Of a stretch of DNA of 64,000 nucleotides, positions 42,296 to 49,726 are shown one piece after another (the first letter of the stretch is position 1; every line of letters begins with the position of its first letter). Below the pieces are notes generated by a model. The model had not been told where the DNA came from and did not search any database. It saw only the letters and a program-made list of their open reading frames with translations. The position numbers and the translations under genes are program-made. This DNA is from Salipaludibacillus keqinensis (lineage in GTDB: Bacteria > Bacillota > Bacilli > Bacillales > Salisediminibacteriaceae): assembly GCF_003226325.1 (NCBI RefSeq), contig NZ_PDOD01000002.1, forward strand, positions 620,001 to 684,000, read 5' to 3'.

Positions 42296-43039
42296 TCAGT
42301 CTCTTTTCCAACGGTAAGATAATGTTTCGATGTTATTTTTATCTGAATCGTTTACGATCTCATTAAGCATGTCTGATACAATTTGTGTTTGCAAATCTTC
42401 TCTTCCTGCCTCTCCAAAGGTTCGTCCTAATGGAAATTTTATATGAAGAGCCCTAGGCACATGAACTTTTCTTGAAAGGTCTGGAAAATGAGTCATAGAT
42501 ATCGTTGCGATCCCCGCTTTTTCTATTTCTTTTTGAATCAATCCGACCGATTGATGACAGATATATCAGCCAGGCGATAACAACACAACATCTACGTTGT
42601 CTTCTTTCAGTTTTTTCAAGATGATAGGGATACTTTCGTTCATCAATTTATCAACTCTAGGAATGTAGCCCATCATGCCGTATAAGGTTTGACTGACCTC
42701 TCCAATCGTTCCTTTTTCTACTAAATTCTTTAAAATTTTTATAGGGAAAACACAATTTACATCTTGATCGGCTGAAGACGTATCATAATGCGTATGAGTA
42801 ATCGTCAAATCATCCTCAGGTGTATGATGAGGGATGAATTTCACTCCCCAGTCCCCTCCGTCAACATCAAAAGGATGATCTGTTTTCAGGTGAACTCCTG
42901 CAGTTGTAATAAATGAAACATTCCACTCTCTCATCGGTTTCGTTACCTGGGTCAGCCGTTCGACTTGCTCTCTGCCATGCTTGTTTATCATTTTTGCTGC
43001 GATTTTTTTAAAGTACCATTCTTTTACTCGTTTAAGCAT
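42296..43039 (-). CDS. GrdB/PrdB-like selenoprotein B family protein with in-frame TGA (Sec158)
   Basis: Glycine/sarcosine/betaine/D-proline reductase selenoprotein B family. The first 157 residues end VVLLSPG and are followed by TGA at 42568-42566. The same frame then continues YICHQSVGLIQKEIEKAGI to a stop at 42296, giving 247 residues with Sec158 and Cys161 in a U-x-x-C redox site. The half after the TGA has the family's IEKAGI, FPDLSRKVHVPRAL and FPLGRTFGE segments, so the gene is intact if UGA is read as selenocysteine. A SECIS-like hairpin follows at once. Size is near the 26-kDa PrdB, but no PrdA or Grd partner is nearby. AAAGGGG precedes the ATG. Function unknown. Confidence 0.82.
42537..42568 (-). 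promoter_or_regulatory. SECIS-like hairpin directly after the in-frame TGA
   Basis: On the minus strand the TGA is followed by 10 bases and then a perfect 7-bp stem ATCAATC/GATTGAT closing the loop GGTCG. The loop contains GGUC and the spacing is within a base of the 11 nt known for E. coli fdhF. No bulged U is seen. Confidence 0.72.
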
Positions 43040-43203
43040 TGAAATAACCCCTTTCGATTGTTTACCATTCCTTTTAATTCCCTAATCATAACCTTGAAAG
43101 ATTATCTAATTCACTAAAGAAATCTTTTCTTTATAGATTGAATTTGATATGATGATACTGTCTAAATTTTAGAATATTCAGGCTAATCGGAGGCGATATT
43201 TGT

Positions 43204-43491
43204 ATGATTTTATCGAGTGAAGACGTGAAAGCTAATTTAAAAGACTCTAAAGGCTGGGAACTGGAAAACGAGACGTGGATTAAAAAGCAATTTGTATTAC
43301 CTACTTTTCCAAAAGCCATTCAATTTGTAAATCAAATGGCTGACTTGGCTGAGTCAAGACAACATCATCCTCATATTACGATCGATCATAAACAGGTAAC
43401 GGTTAAACTTAGCACGTTAGATGAAGGTGGACTTACTCAAAAAGATTTTGAATCTGCTCACGCATTTGACAGAACCTATAAGAAATTTTAA
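43204..43491 (+). CDS. Pterin-4a-carbinolamine dehydratase (PCD/DCoH)
   Basis: 95-residue cytoplasmic enzyme that dehydrates 4a-hydroxytetrahydropterin. The signature ESRQHHPHITIDHKQVTVKL holds the paired His residues near 58-59 and a further His near 66; GGLTQKDF follows. No phenylalanine hydroxylase is nearby, so it may serve general pterin repair, which would suit an organism making molybdopterin. GGAGG stands 10 bases before the ATG. Confidence 0.9.
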   Translation: MILSSEDVKANLKDSKGWELENETWIKKQFVLPTFPKAIQFVNQMADLAESRQHHPHITIDHKQVTVKLSTLDEGGLTQKDFESAHAFDRTYKKF

Positions 43492-43495
43492 TTCT

Positions 43496-43534
43496 ATCAC
43501 GGTGTCCTGTGAAATACAGACATCGTGATTTTTT
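43496..43534 (+). terminator. Terminator of the PCD gene
   Basis: Eleven-bp stem ATCACGGTGTC/GACATCGTGAT (one G-U) and a T run, 5 bases past the stop. Confidence 0.88.
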
Positions 43535-43594
43535 GTGCTGCTGTTTACTTATGGTAAGATTAATACCATAACTTTAATATCGGAGGAATGACGA

Positions 43595-44101
43595 ATGCAA
43601 TGGATATATCTTTTTACGGGGACGATTATGGGTGCGATCTCCATTTATCATCTATTTACTCATAAACACCGTAAATCAACAAATGATTATGTGATCCATC
43701 AACTGAACGACCCAAAGAAAATACGAACCGGATCCCGTCCTTATAAATTTTCAATCGGAGCTGCATATCTTGTACTATTTTTAACCATTTTTCTTTACGT
43801 AGAAATCTTTAATAACTTTTTCACTGCTACAATCTTGTTCTTTATTATTTTATTGTTAGGTGCTTATGTATTAATCACAATTGATCGCATATTTGAGATT
43901 CAAGGCGAGGCAATTATTTTCGCAGGATATCATGCCCGCTGGGGAAAGATTCGACACATTGCTTGGGGTAAAAAGAAAAAAAATCGAACACAATTAATTA
44001 TGGAGTTGGGCAAAGGACAAAAAATCAAAACAACGATCGACAATAATGAAACCGAAGAATTAGAAGATATATTATCTAATTACGTGCATTTCGAAAAATA
44101 A
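43595..44101 (+). CDS. Small membrane protein of unknown function
   Basis: 168 residues with three hydrophobic helices (about 3-18, 51-70, 75-93) and a basic cytoplasmic C-terminal domain rich in Lys, with the segment WGKIRHIAWGKKKKN. The layout resembles DUF5673-type proteins, in which a PH-like domain follows membrane helices, but I cannot assign it firmly. GGAGG precedes the ATG. Monocistronic, convergent with arsC. Confidence 0.7.
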   Translation: MQWIYLFTGTIMGAISIYHLFTHKHRKSTNDYVIHQLNDPKKIRTGSRPYKFSIGAAYLVLFLTIFLYVEIFNNFFTATILFFIILLLGAYVLITIDRIFEIQGEAIIFAGYHARWGKIRHIAWGKKKKNRTQLIMELGKGQKIKTTIDNNETEELEDILSNYVHFEK

Positions 44102-44140
44102 AACCATCCAGGTCACTAGGACCTGGATGGTTTTATTTTT
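44099..44140. terminator. Bidirectional terminator between a membrane protein gene and arsC
   Basis: Stem AAAACCATCCAGGTC/GACCTGGATGGTTTT with loop ACTAG and T-rich tails on both strands; it overlaps the stop codons at both ends. Confidence 0.88.
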
Positions 44141-44558
44141 ATTTACCCGATTCAGAAAAGGTTTTAATTCGCTCACCAATCTGATCTCTCACTCTTTGGA
44201 ACACTTTCCACTTCTCTTCTTTGGTACCCTCTGCTTTGGCTGGATCATCAAATCCCCAATGAACTCTCTCTTTATCCTTAGGGGTAGCAGGACAAACATC
44301 ATCAGCATGTCCACACAACGTGACGACCATATCAGCTCGTTGCAACAAGTCAGGATCGATCTTATCAGAGGTCTGATCTGAAATATCTATATCCACTTCG
44401 TTCATTGCTTTTATCGCTAACGGATTTAACCCATGGGCTTCAATGCCTGCTGAGTAAACGTCCCATTCACTTCCTAAATGATATTTACCCCAGGCCTCAG
44501 CCATTTGACTGCGACACGAATTGCCTGTACATAAAAAATAAATTACTGGTTTTGTCAA
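44139..44558 (-). CDS. arsC: Thioredoxin-coupled arsenate reductase
   Basis: 139-residue low-molecular-weight phosphatase-fold arsenate reductase. The catalytic triad of cysteines is Cys10 (in CTGNSCRS), Cys82 and Cys89, in the same positions as B. subtilis ArsC. HWGFDDPA near residue 107 is also family-typical. The TTG at 44558, with GGAGG 8 bases upstream, gives exactly this numbering; a GTG at 44573 is unlikely. No arsB or arsR is adjacent, so it stands apart from the usual ars operon. A 9-6-9 dyad sits just upstream. Confidence 0.93.
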   Translation of the reverse strand: MTKPVIYFLCTGNSCRSQMAEAWGKYHLGSEWDVYSAGIEAHGLNPLAIKAMNEVDIDISDQTSDKIDPDLLQRADMVVTLCGHADDVCPATPKDKERVHWGFDDPAKAEGTKEEKWKVFQRVRDQIGERIKTFSESGK

Positions 44559-44573
44559 TTGTCTTACCTCCAC

Positions 44574-44597
44574 TTATATAATGATATGATTATATAA
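44574..44597. promoter_or_regulatory. 9-6-9 dyad at the arsC promoter
   Basis: TTATATAAT-gatatg-ATTATATAA, a perfect inverted repeat covering a possible TATAAT -10 on the minus strand and ending 16 bases before the TTG start. ArsR/SmtB repressors bind AT-rich dyads of this kind; the regulator is not in the window. Confidence 0.5.
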
Positions 44598-44754
44598 TAA
44601 CATATTTATATTTAAGGACAACCTTAAAAATATTAAGAAATTGTAAATGTGAAATTTACTCACTAATAACTTATGAGGAAATTGATGTATAATGAAATAG
44701 GTGAAATAGTCAGTCTGACAAATAAGAGAGACTTATAGAAAGTGAGTGAACGTG

Positions 44755-45468
44755 ATGGGACGTAAATGGAGCAATATAAAAGAGAAAAAAGCAGCAAAAG
44801 ACGCCAACACAGCTCGTGTCTATTCAAAGTTCGGACGGAAAATTTATATGGTGGCAAAAGACGGAGAGCCAGACCCTGAAGCTAATCAGGCATTGAAATT
44901 TGTATTAGAACAAGCTAAAACTTATAATGTACCGAAACACATTATTGATCGTGCAATTGAGAAGGCAAAAGGCGGTTCAGAAGAGAATTACGATGAACTC
45001 CGGTATGAAGGATTCGGACCTAATGGTTGTATGATCATCGTTGACGCACTAACGAATAACGTTAACCGGACAGCAGCAGAATTAAGAGCAGCCTTCAATA
45101 AAAATGGTGGGAATTTAGGAGTCAGCGGATCCGTTGCTTATATGTTTGAAGCAACCGCTGTGATTGGGATTGAAGGTAAAGATGAAGAAGAAATTCTTGA
45201 AATCCTTATGGAAGCTGATTTAGATGCTCGTGACATTCAAGAAGAAGAGGATGCGGTCATCGTTTATACTGAACCAGATCAATACCATGTTGTTCAGGAA
45301 GCTTTTAAACAAGCAGGCGTCACTGAATTTACGGTAGCTGAGATCACCATGCTTCCTCAAAATGAAGTAGCCCTTTCTGAAGAAGACCAACAACTCTTCG
45401 ATAAGATGGTTGACGCATTGGAAGACTTAGAAGATGTTCAACAGGTGTATCATAACGTAGAAATTTAG
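44755..45468 (+). CDS. YebC/PmpR-family protein (YeeI type)
   Basis: 237 residues beginning [20 protein letters not shown], the YeeI branch of the YebC/TACO1 family. [19 protein letters not shown] near residues 73-91 and the NKNGGNLG segment are conserved. YebC proteins act as transcription regulators in some bacteria and help ribosomes through proline stretches in others. The ATG at 44755 matches known starts of the family; an ATG lies 9 bases upstream. Confidence 0.92.
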   Translation: MGRKWSNIKEKKAAKDANTARVYSKFGRKIYMVAKDGEPDPEANQALKFVLEQAKTYNVPKHIIDRAIEKAKGGSEENYDELRYEGFGPNGCMIIVDALTNNVNRTAAELRAAFNKNGGNLGVSGSVAYMFEATAVIGIEGKDEEEILEILMEADLDARDIQEEEDAVIVYTEPDQYHVVQEAFKQAGVTEFTVAEITMLPQNEVALSEEDQQLFDKMVDALEDLEDVQQVYHNVEI

Positions 45469-45507
45469 CCTTAATACGGTAAAAATACTTCGTTCTATAA
45501 ATAAGAA

Positions 45508-45530
45508 AAGCAGCCTAGGCTGCTTTTTTT
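45508..45530 (+). terminator. Terminator of the yebC-like gene
   Basis: AAGCAGC-CTAG-GCTGCTT stem with a run of seven T, 40 bases past the stop. Confidence 0.88.
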
Positions 45531-45536
45531 CTCTTT

Positions 45537-46163
45537 TTATATATATCTTTTTCCTAATTCTTCTACTATTAATCGTAAAGCTTCCGTTTGTGTTTGAATA
45601 TCCATGCTTGGGATCTTAGGTGAATTCACTACCATGTCAGGCGTAGCCGGAACATGGATGAAGCCGGCTTTCGTAGTTAAGGAGAGACGGTTGATTTCAT
45701 ATAAAATAGAATACATTGTTGTGTTGCAAATATATGTTCCAGCTGTATTAGATATGGTGGACGGGATGTTGTTACTTTGGAGTGCTTCTAATATTGACCT
45801 CAGTGGTAACGTAGAAAATAATCCATCAGGCCCCTCATCAACAATTTCCCGGTCTACAGGTCGATCCCCACTATTATCTCCTTGCTTCCCTTCTCCAGCT
45901 GTGTCTTGTATATTTATTCCCACTCTTTCTAGGTTAATGCTTGATCGCCCTACTGCTACCCCTAAACAGACAACCACATCTGGCTCTATCCGCTCCATTT
46001 CAGTTAGCAAAGGTGGAACGCATTGGTTATAGATGACAGGTAATACAATGGTGAAGATTTCTATTCCCTCCATCTCGAAATCTTTTGCTCGCTCAATTAA
46101 CTCTAATGTAGGATTAGATGAAAGCCCGCCAAACGGCTCAAATCCACTTATTAATATACGCAA
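45537..46163 (-). CDS. pcp: Pyrrolidone-carboxylate peptidase
   Basis: Cytoplasmic cysteine peptidase of 208 residues (family C15) that removes N-terminal pyroglutamate from peptides. It starts MRILISGFEPFGGLSSNPT. The catalytic residues are visible: Glu in NLERVGINI near 79, Cys in GTYICNTTMY near 143, and His in GFIHVPATP near 167. A TTG start follows GAGG. It is convergent with the yebC-like gene. Confidence 0.93.
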   Translation of the reverse strand: MRILISGFEPFGGLSSNPTLELIERAKDFEMEGIEIFTIVLPVIYNQCVPPLLTEMERIEPDVVVCLGVAVGRSSINLERVGINIQDTAGEGKQGDNSGDRPVDREIVDEGPDGLFSTLPLRSILEALQSNNIPSTISNTAGTYICNTTMYSILYEINRLSLTTKAGFIHVPATPDMVVNSPKIPSMDIQTQTEALRLIVEELGKRYI

Positions 46164-46295
46164 AGTATTCTCTCCTCTCTAAGCTGTTGTCTCTCTATTC
46201 TCCCTTCTCATTTCATCTATTTCAAGTTTTTTTCATTTTCTCTCCCCCTTTTTCGTTCAATAGCTGTACTTATTAAACGAAAGGAGGTGATGAAC

Positions 46296-46508
46296 ATGAA
46301 TGAAGCAGTATTTACTCGCTTATCACTTACATTCTTAACAGGGTTTGATGAGAATGGGAAAGAGATGTATCAAACAAGACATTTCCGTAACATTAAAACG
46401 GAAGCAAGCAATGACTCGTTATTTCAAACAGCTCTAGCGTTGGCATCATTGCAACAGTTCGAATTGGACAAAGTCGAAAGAAATAACACGTATGAATTAA
46501 TCGATTAA
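46296..46508 (+). CDS. DUF1659 small protein
   Basis: 70 residues, starting MNEAVFTRLSLTFLTGFDENGK, with a beta-rich pattern. It matches the DUF1659 family, which in Bacilli is nearly always followed by DUF2922 and YvrJ genes, as here. AAAGGAGGTG lies 8 bases before the ATG at 46296. Function unknown. Confidence 0.85.
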   Translation: MNEAVFTRLSLTFLTGFDENGKEMYQTRHFRNIKTEASNDSLFQTALALASLQQFELDKVERNNTYELID

Positions 46509-46551
46509 TCTCTACAATGACTAAATAAAAATGAGAAAGGAGGTGCCGACT

Positions 46552-46773
46552 ATGTCTAAACGATTGGAATTATTATTTCTTAATGAAACAGGCGGCAGCG
46601 TGACGATCGGGATCGATGACCCTATTGAGCCTGTTGATAGTTTTGCAGTAGCAGCAGCCATGAATACCATTATTGAACAAAGTGCTTTATCTACTTCTGG
46701 TGGTAGTCTTGTGGAAAAACGTGGAGCTCGCCTTGTAGAACGAACGGTAGAAATGATTAATATTGAAGGATAA
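46552..46773 (+). CDS. DUF2922 small protein
   Basis: 73 residues starting MSKRLELLFLNETGGSVTI. It matches DUF2922, with the conserved LEL.F.NE..G start and the VEKRGARLVERT end. AAAGGAGGTG is 7 to 8 bases before the ATG at 46552. It follows the DUF1659 gene by 43 bases and is followed by a terminator. Function unknown. Confidence 0.85.
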   Translation: MSKRLELLFLNETGGSVTIGIDDPIEPVDSFAVAAAMNTIIEQSALSTSGGSLVEKRGARLVERTVEMINIEG

Positions 46774-46777
46774 AGCG

Positions 46778-46806
46778 AAACCGGAGAGAAATCCTCTCCG
46801 GTTTTC
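46778..46806 (+). terminator. Terminator between the DUF2922 and yvrJ-like genes
   Basis: Stem AAACCGGAGAG/CTCTCCGGTTT, loop of 5, tail TTCTT. It is 4 bases after the DUF2922 stop. Confidence 0.82.
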
Positions 46807-46849
46807 TTAAAAGGCTCTGTTAAAGACCAATGTAAAGGAGGTTAGAAAC

Positions 46850-47044
46850 ATGGAAGAACTATGGCTTGGAGCCATTAGCGAGTATGGATTCCCTGTAGTC
46901 GTTACCTTTTACTTGTTATATAGAATCGAAAAAAAGTTGGATACACTTAACCAGTCTGTTTTACAGCTGCAACAAGCTTGTCCGCTAAATCCTAACAAGT
47001 ATCAGTCACCAACTACAAAACTAGTCAAAGACTCAAACGGTTAA
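46850..47044 (+). CDS. YvrJ-family protein
   Basis: 64 residues. The start MEELWLGAISEYGFPVVVTF contains a single membrane helix, followed by YRIEKKLDTLNQSVLQLQQ, the YvrJ family hallmark. AAAGGAGG precedes the ATG. It closes the DUF1659-DUF2922-YvrJ trio. The holin-like shape is suggestive, but no lytic gene is nearby. Confidence 0.85.
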   Translation: MEELWLGAISEYGFPVVVTFYLLYRIEKKLDTLNQSVLQLQQACPLNPNKYQSPTTKLVKDSNG

Positions 47045-47185
47045 CTAGCCTTTAAGTTTTCAATACAAACATTTTAAAGAAATAAATTGTAATAAAATGT
47101 TCTAGAATAGGTCATATTTTAGTCTTCTTCATGTGGTATTTTAGAAATACGGCACAGAGTATACTTTGAGAGAGGAGGACAATGA

Positions 47186-47902
47186 ATGATTCAATCTAAA
47201 CAGCAAGCTGGACCAACATCTTTTTACGAACTGTTGCCTCAAGATATGAAGGAGTTATTCCTCTCTCAGGGTACAGAAGTTTTTGCTAAACAAGGGAATG
47301 TTTTGTTTCATGAGGGTGACACACCAAACCATATTTATTTTATAGAGCAAGGAATGATCCGGCTATCAAAAACTTCTGCTGACGGTAAAGTATTCTTTCT
47401 TCAAAAGAAAAATCAACATGACTTGATTGGCGAATTAAGTTTATATAATAATTTAGCGTATCACTTTAATGCAGAAGTAACTCAAGATGCTTCTCTCCTT
47501 CGATTTGACCGAGTTGAATTAGAACAATTAATGGTGAAATATGAACAGTTATCGATAGCCTACATGCAGTGGTTATCTGCCCAAAACCAGACGATGTTAG
47601 CTCAATTTCGTGACCTTGTCTTTTGTGGAAAGCAAGGAGCCGTATTTTCAATACTCATCAGATTATCTAATGAATATGGCAAAGAGGTAAGCCAAGGGAT
47701 CTTGATCAACAGAAAAATTACGAATCAAGAGCTGGCCAATTATGCTGGAGCCACTCGAGAAAGCATTAACCGAATTTTGAAACGGTTAATGAAAGAACAA
47801 ATATTGTCCGTAAACACTAAATATATTACCATTCATAATATTGACTTCTTACGAGACCACCTTCGTTGTCACCATTGTCCATTTGAAGAATGCACCATAT
47901 AG
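47186..47902 (+). CDS. fnr: Fnr, oxygen-sensing CRP/FNR-family regulator
   Basis: 238-residue regulator: cyclic-nucleotide-type sensor domain (about 20-140), dimer helix, and a C-terminal winged helix with QELANYAGATRESINRILKRL near residues 185-205. The C-terminus carries CHHCPFEEC (Cys228, 231, 236), the C-x2-C-x4-C cluster motif peculiar to Bacillus-type Fnr, and the length matches. It should bind [4Fe-4S] and DNA only without oxygen. GAGGAGG is 7 bases before the ATG. A matching Fnr box lies before the hemerythrin gene at 7108. Confidence 0.92.
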   Translation: MIQSKQQAGPTSFYELLPQDMKELFLSQGTEVFAKQGNVLFHEGDTPNHIYFIEQGMIRLSKTSADGKVFFLQKKNQHDLIGELSLYNNLAYHFNAEVTQDASLLRFDRVELEQLMVKYEQLSIAYMQWLSAQNQTMLAQFRDLVFCGKQGAVFSILIRLSNEYGKEVSQGILINRKITNQELANYAGATRESINRILKRLMKEQILSVNTKYITIHNIDFLRDHLRCHHCPFEECTI

Positions 47903-47905
47903 AAC

Positions 47906-47994
47906 AAGATGGTTTCTCTCAGCACTGCTATCCGGTGAATAACCATTAAAATGCATCTTGAAGATCAAGCTTCCTTCCCGCGGTAAACCATCTT
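47906..47994. other. Possible structured RNA downstream of fnr
   Basis: AAGATGGTTT at 47906-47915 pairs perfectly with AAACCATCTT at 47985-47994. The enclosed 69 bases hold smaller hairpins such as GGTGAATAACC and ATCTTGAAGAT. It is not a tRNA. Whether it is an RNA gene or a 3' element of the fnr mRNA is unknown. Confidence 0.35.
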
Positions 47995-48053
47995 CACATG
48001 TATGTTTCCCTTCTTTAAAATAACAAATTGAAAGATTTAGGTCATATAAATAG

Positions 48054-48083
48054 GCCGTCATTCTTAAAGAATGACGGCTTTAA
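48054..48083 (+). terminator. Terminator downstream of fnr
   Basis: Eleven- to twelve-bp stem GCCGTCATTCTT/AAGAATGACGGC with a TTTAATTT tail, about 150 bases after fnr. Confidence 0.8.
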
Positions 48084-48133
48084 TTTGTCCCTTTTCTGTT
48101 TGTCTCGTAATTAACTTCAGACTGTTTGCCCAT
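48080..48133 (-). CDS. Possible 17-codon small ORF
   Basis: An ATG 11 bases after a very strong AGGAGG opens 17 codons, starting MGKQSEVNYETN. No homologue is recognised. It could be a leader peptide, a small protein or a gene remnant. Confidence 0.3.
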   Translation of the reverse strand: MGKQSEVNYETNRKGTN

Positions 48134-48210
48134 TGATAATAACTCCTCCTAATACCACCTTAACCAAAATTTATCCACAACTTAAAATCTTTAGTTTCCT
48201 AAACAATAAT

Positions 48211-48245
48211 AAAATCCTTGCCGATGAAACCTTGGCAAGGATTTT
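48211..48245 (-). terminator. Terminator of the tetR-type gene
   Basis: Twelve-bp stem AAAATCCTTGCC/GGCAAGGATTTT, 11-base loop, T-rich tail on the minus strand; 7 bases past the stop. Confidence 0.85.
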
Positions 48246-48251
48246 AATTTA

Positions 48252-48857
48252 TTACTTATTAGACGGTGTCAGACCTCTAACGAAGACATTTACACTCTCT
48301 TCAATAAATTCCTTTAAAGGCACTTGAGCAACTTTTCTTCCACCAAGTTGAAAAGACATAAAATACCCAAGGTTCATCCACAAAAAGCTCATCGCTTGAG
48401 CTTCAGGATCTACAGCAATCATCTTTCCTTTTCTTTGCATTTCCATAAAGTATTCTACCAAATACGATTTTAATTGTTTTGGATTTTCGGATAGCTTCTC
48501 CCCTATAAACGGATGCGTATTTCTTTCTTGGAAAGATAGTAACACCATCTTATAATTGTGTTGATTGTACTGATGATACGTTTCACTGACTCTCGTTAAA
48601 TCTTTCTTTAAATCATATTCCACTTGATCGTACAAAATCGACTTCATGTCAATTAAATAAGAATGTGTTTCAACTGCTCTCTCTAAAATAGTTAATTTCG
48701 TTCCAAAATGGCGAAATAGCGTCATCTCGCTGAAGCCAGAATTTAATGCAATTTCTTTCGTAGTTACTGCTTTAAATCCTTTCTTTTCCATTAAGTCAAT
48801 GGCAGTATCTAATATGATTTCTTCCGTAGATTTTACATTCTCATGCATCTCTATCAT
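48252..48857 (-). CDS. TetR-family regulator
   Basis: 201 residues. The N-terminal TetR helix-turn-helix is clear: ILDTAIDLMEKKGFKAVTTKEIA then GFSEMTLFRHFGTK at about 40-53. The ligand-binding domain is divergent and names no inducer. The ATG at 48857 has GGTGG 7 bases upstream. It is monocistronic, and the nearest gene (hemolysin III) is on the same strand upstream, so the regulon is not evident. The upstream spacer carries repeats that may be its operator. Confidence 0.85.
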   Translation of the reverse strand: MIEMHENVKSTEEIILDTAIDLMEKKGFKAVTTKEIALNSGFSEMTLFRHFGTKLTILERAVETHSYLIDMKSILYDQVEYDLKKDLTRVSETYHQYNQHNYKMVLLSFQERNTHPFIGEKLSENPKQLKSYLVEYFMEMQRKGKMIAVDPEAQAMSFLWMNLGYFMSFQLGGRKVAQVPLKEFIEESVNVFVRGLTPSNK

Positions 48858-48932
48858 CGGTATCACCACCTGATCAATTTATCAAGCTCACCATTTCACA
48901 AATAAGAGTTCTTAATGTTATTATAACGAAGA

Positions 48933-48995
48933 ATTGATCTAAGTAACGTCAGATTCGTGACATTAATAGATCAATCTCTTGACAAATTCGTGACA
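48933..48995. promoter_or_regulatory. Dyad and direct repeats upstream of the tetR-type gene
   Basis: ATTGATCT (48933-48940) and AGATCAAT (48968-48975) form an 8-bp dyad with a 27-base gap. ATTCGTGACA occurs twice, at 48953 and 48986, 33 bp apart. On the minus strand a TATAAT lies at 48925-48920, downstream of the dyad. Candidate control region of the tetR-type gene. Confidence 0.4.
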
Positions 48996-49041
48996 GATTT
49001 AGCTTACTTTATGCAAGATCCAATGATAAATAATAAGTCGT

Positions 49042-49689
49042 TTAGTTTAATGGTAAAACATACATGATAATAGAAAAGAAGTGAGCTGCACTTGCTGCTA
49101 ACACGAACAAATGCCACACAGCATGATGATAATAAAAGGTTCGCCATATGTAAAATACAGTCCCGACAGTATAGAGCACGCCTCCTAAGACGAGGAGAAC
49201 GAGACCCATTGTATCAACTTTAGCAGCGATAGGTTGTATAGCAAAAATGACCATCCAACCCATAGCAATATATAGTAAAGTAGAAATAAAAATAAATCTT
49301 TTTACAAAGAAAACTTTAAATACAATCCCTCCGACTGCTAATCCCCAAACGATTGATAACAAAATCCACCCTCTAGCTCCCTCCACTACAATTAACATGA
49401 GGGGAGTATATGTACCGGCAATAAACAAATAAATGGCAGCATGGTCTAAAATTTCAAAGAGATTCTTCACTCTACCTTTAGGGAAACTATGCAGCAAAGT
49501 AGAACAAGTGTACATCATTAACAATGTTACTCCATAAATAGTAAAACTGATAATATGAACTGCGTCACCTTCCATACTTGAAAACACAATTAAAAGTACT
49601 AAAGCTGCAATACTTAGCAACACTCCAATTCCGTGGGTAAGAGCATTCACCGTCTCTTCCCGCTTCGTAAACACGTGCGTATTCCCCAT
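49042..49689 (-). CDS. Hemolysin III family (PAQR-like) membrane protein
   Basis: 215 residues with seven predicted helices. Family motifs include NALTHGIGVLLS near 15-26, STLLHSFP near 63-70 with DHAAIYLFIAGTYTP near 82-96, and the closing HAVWHLFVLAASAAHFF. These His, Asp and Ser residues form the metal site of PAQR/hemolysin III proteins. AAAAGGAG precedes the ATG. The hemolysin name is historical; a membrane-lipid hydrolase role is more likely. Confidence 0.92.
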   Translation of the reverse strand: MGNTHVFTKREETVNALTHGIGVLLSIAALVLLIVFSSMEGDAVHIISFTIYGVTLLMMYTCSTLLHSFPKGRVKNLFEILDHAAIYLFIAGTYTPLMLIVVEGARGWILLSIVWGLAVGGIVFKVFFVKRFIFISTLLYIAMGWMVIFAIQPIAAKVDTMGLVLLVLGGVLYTVGTVFYIWRTFYYHHAVWHLFVLAASAAHFFSIIMYVLPLN

Positions 49690-49726
49690 TCTTACACTCC
49701 TTTTAAGCGATCAATCACAATCATGC

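Noticed and set aside
42296-43039. Reading the two GrdB-like pieces as a nonsense pseudogene or two separate genes
   Set aside because: There is no frameshift, the sequence on both sides of the TGA is intact family sequence, the second piece has no ribosome site, and the TGA stands exactly where the family has Sec and is followed by a SECIS-like hairpin.
44640-44670. Possible second Fnr box (TGTGA ... TCACT) upstream of the yebC-like gene
   Set aside because: The spacing is seven rather than six bases and the right half is imperfect.
47940-48010. T-box-like motif (ACCGCGG on the minus strand)
   Set aside because: The sequence has extra bases compared with TGGNACCGCG, lacks a stem I or specifier region, and no aminoacyl-tRNA or amino acid gene follows.
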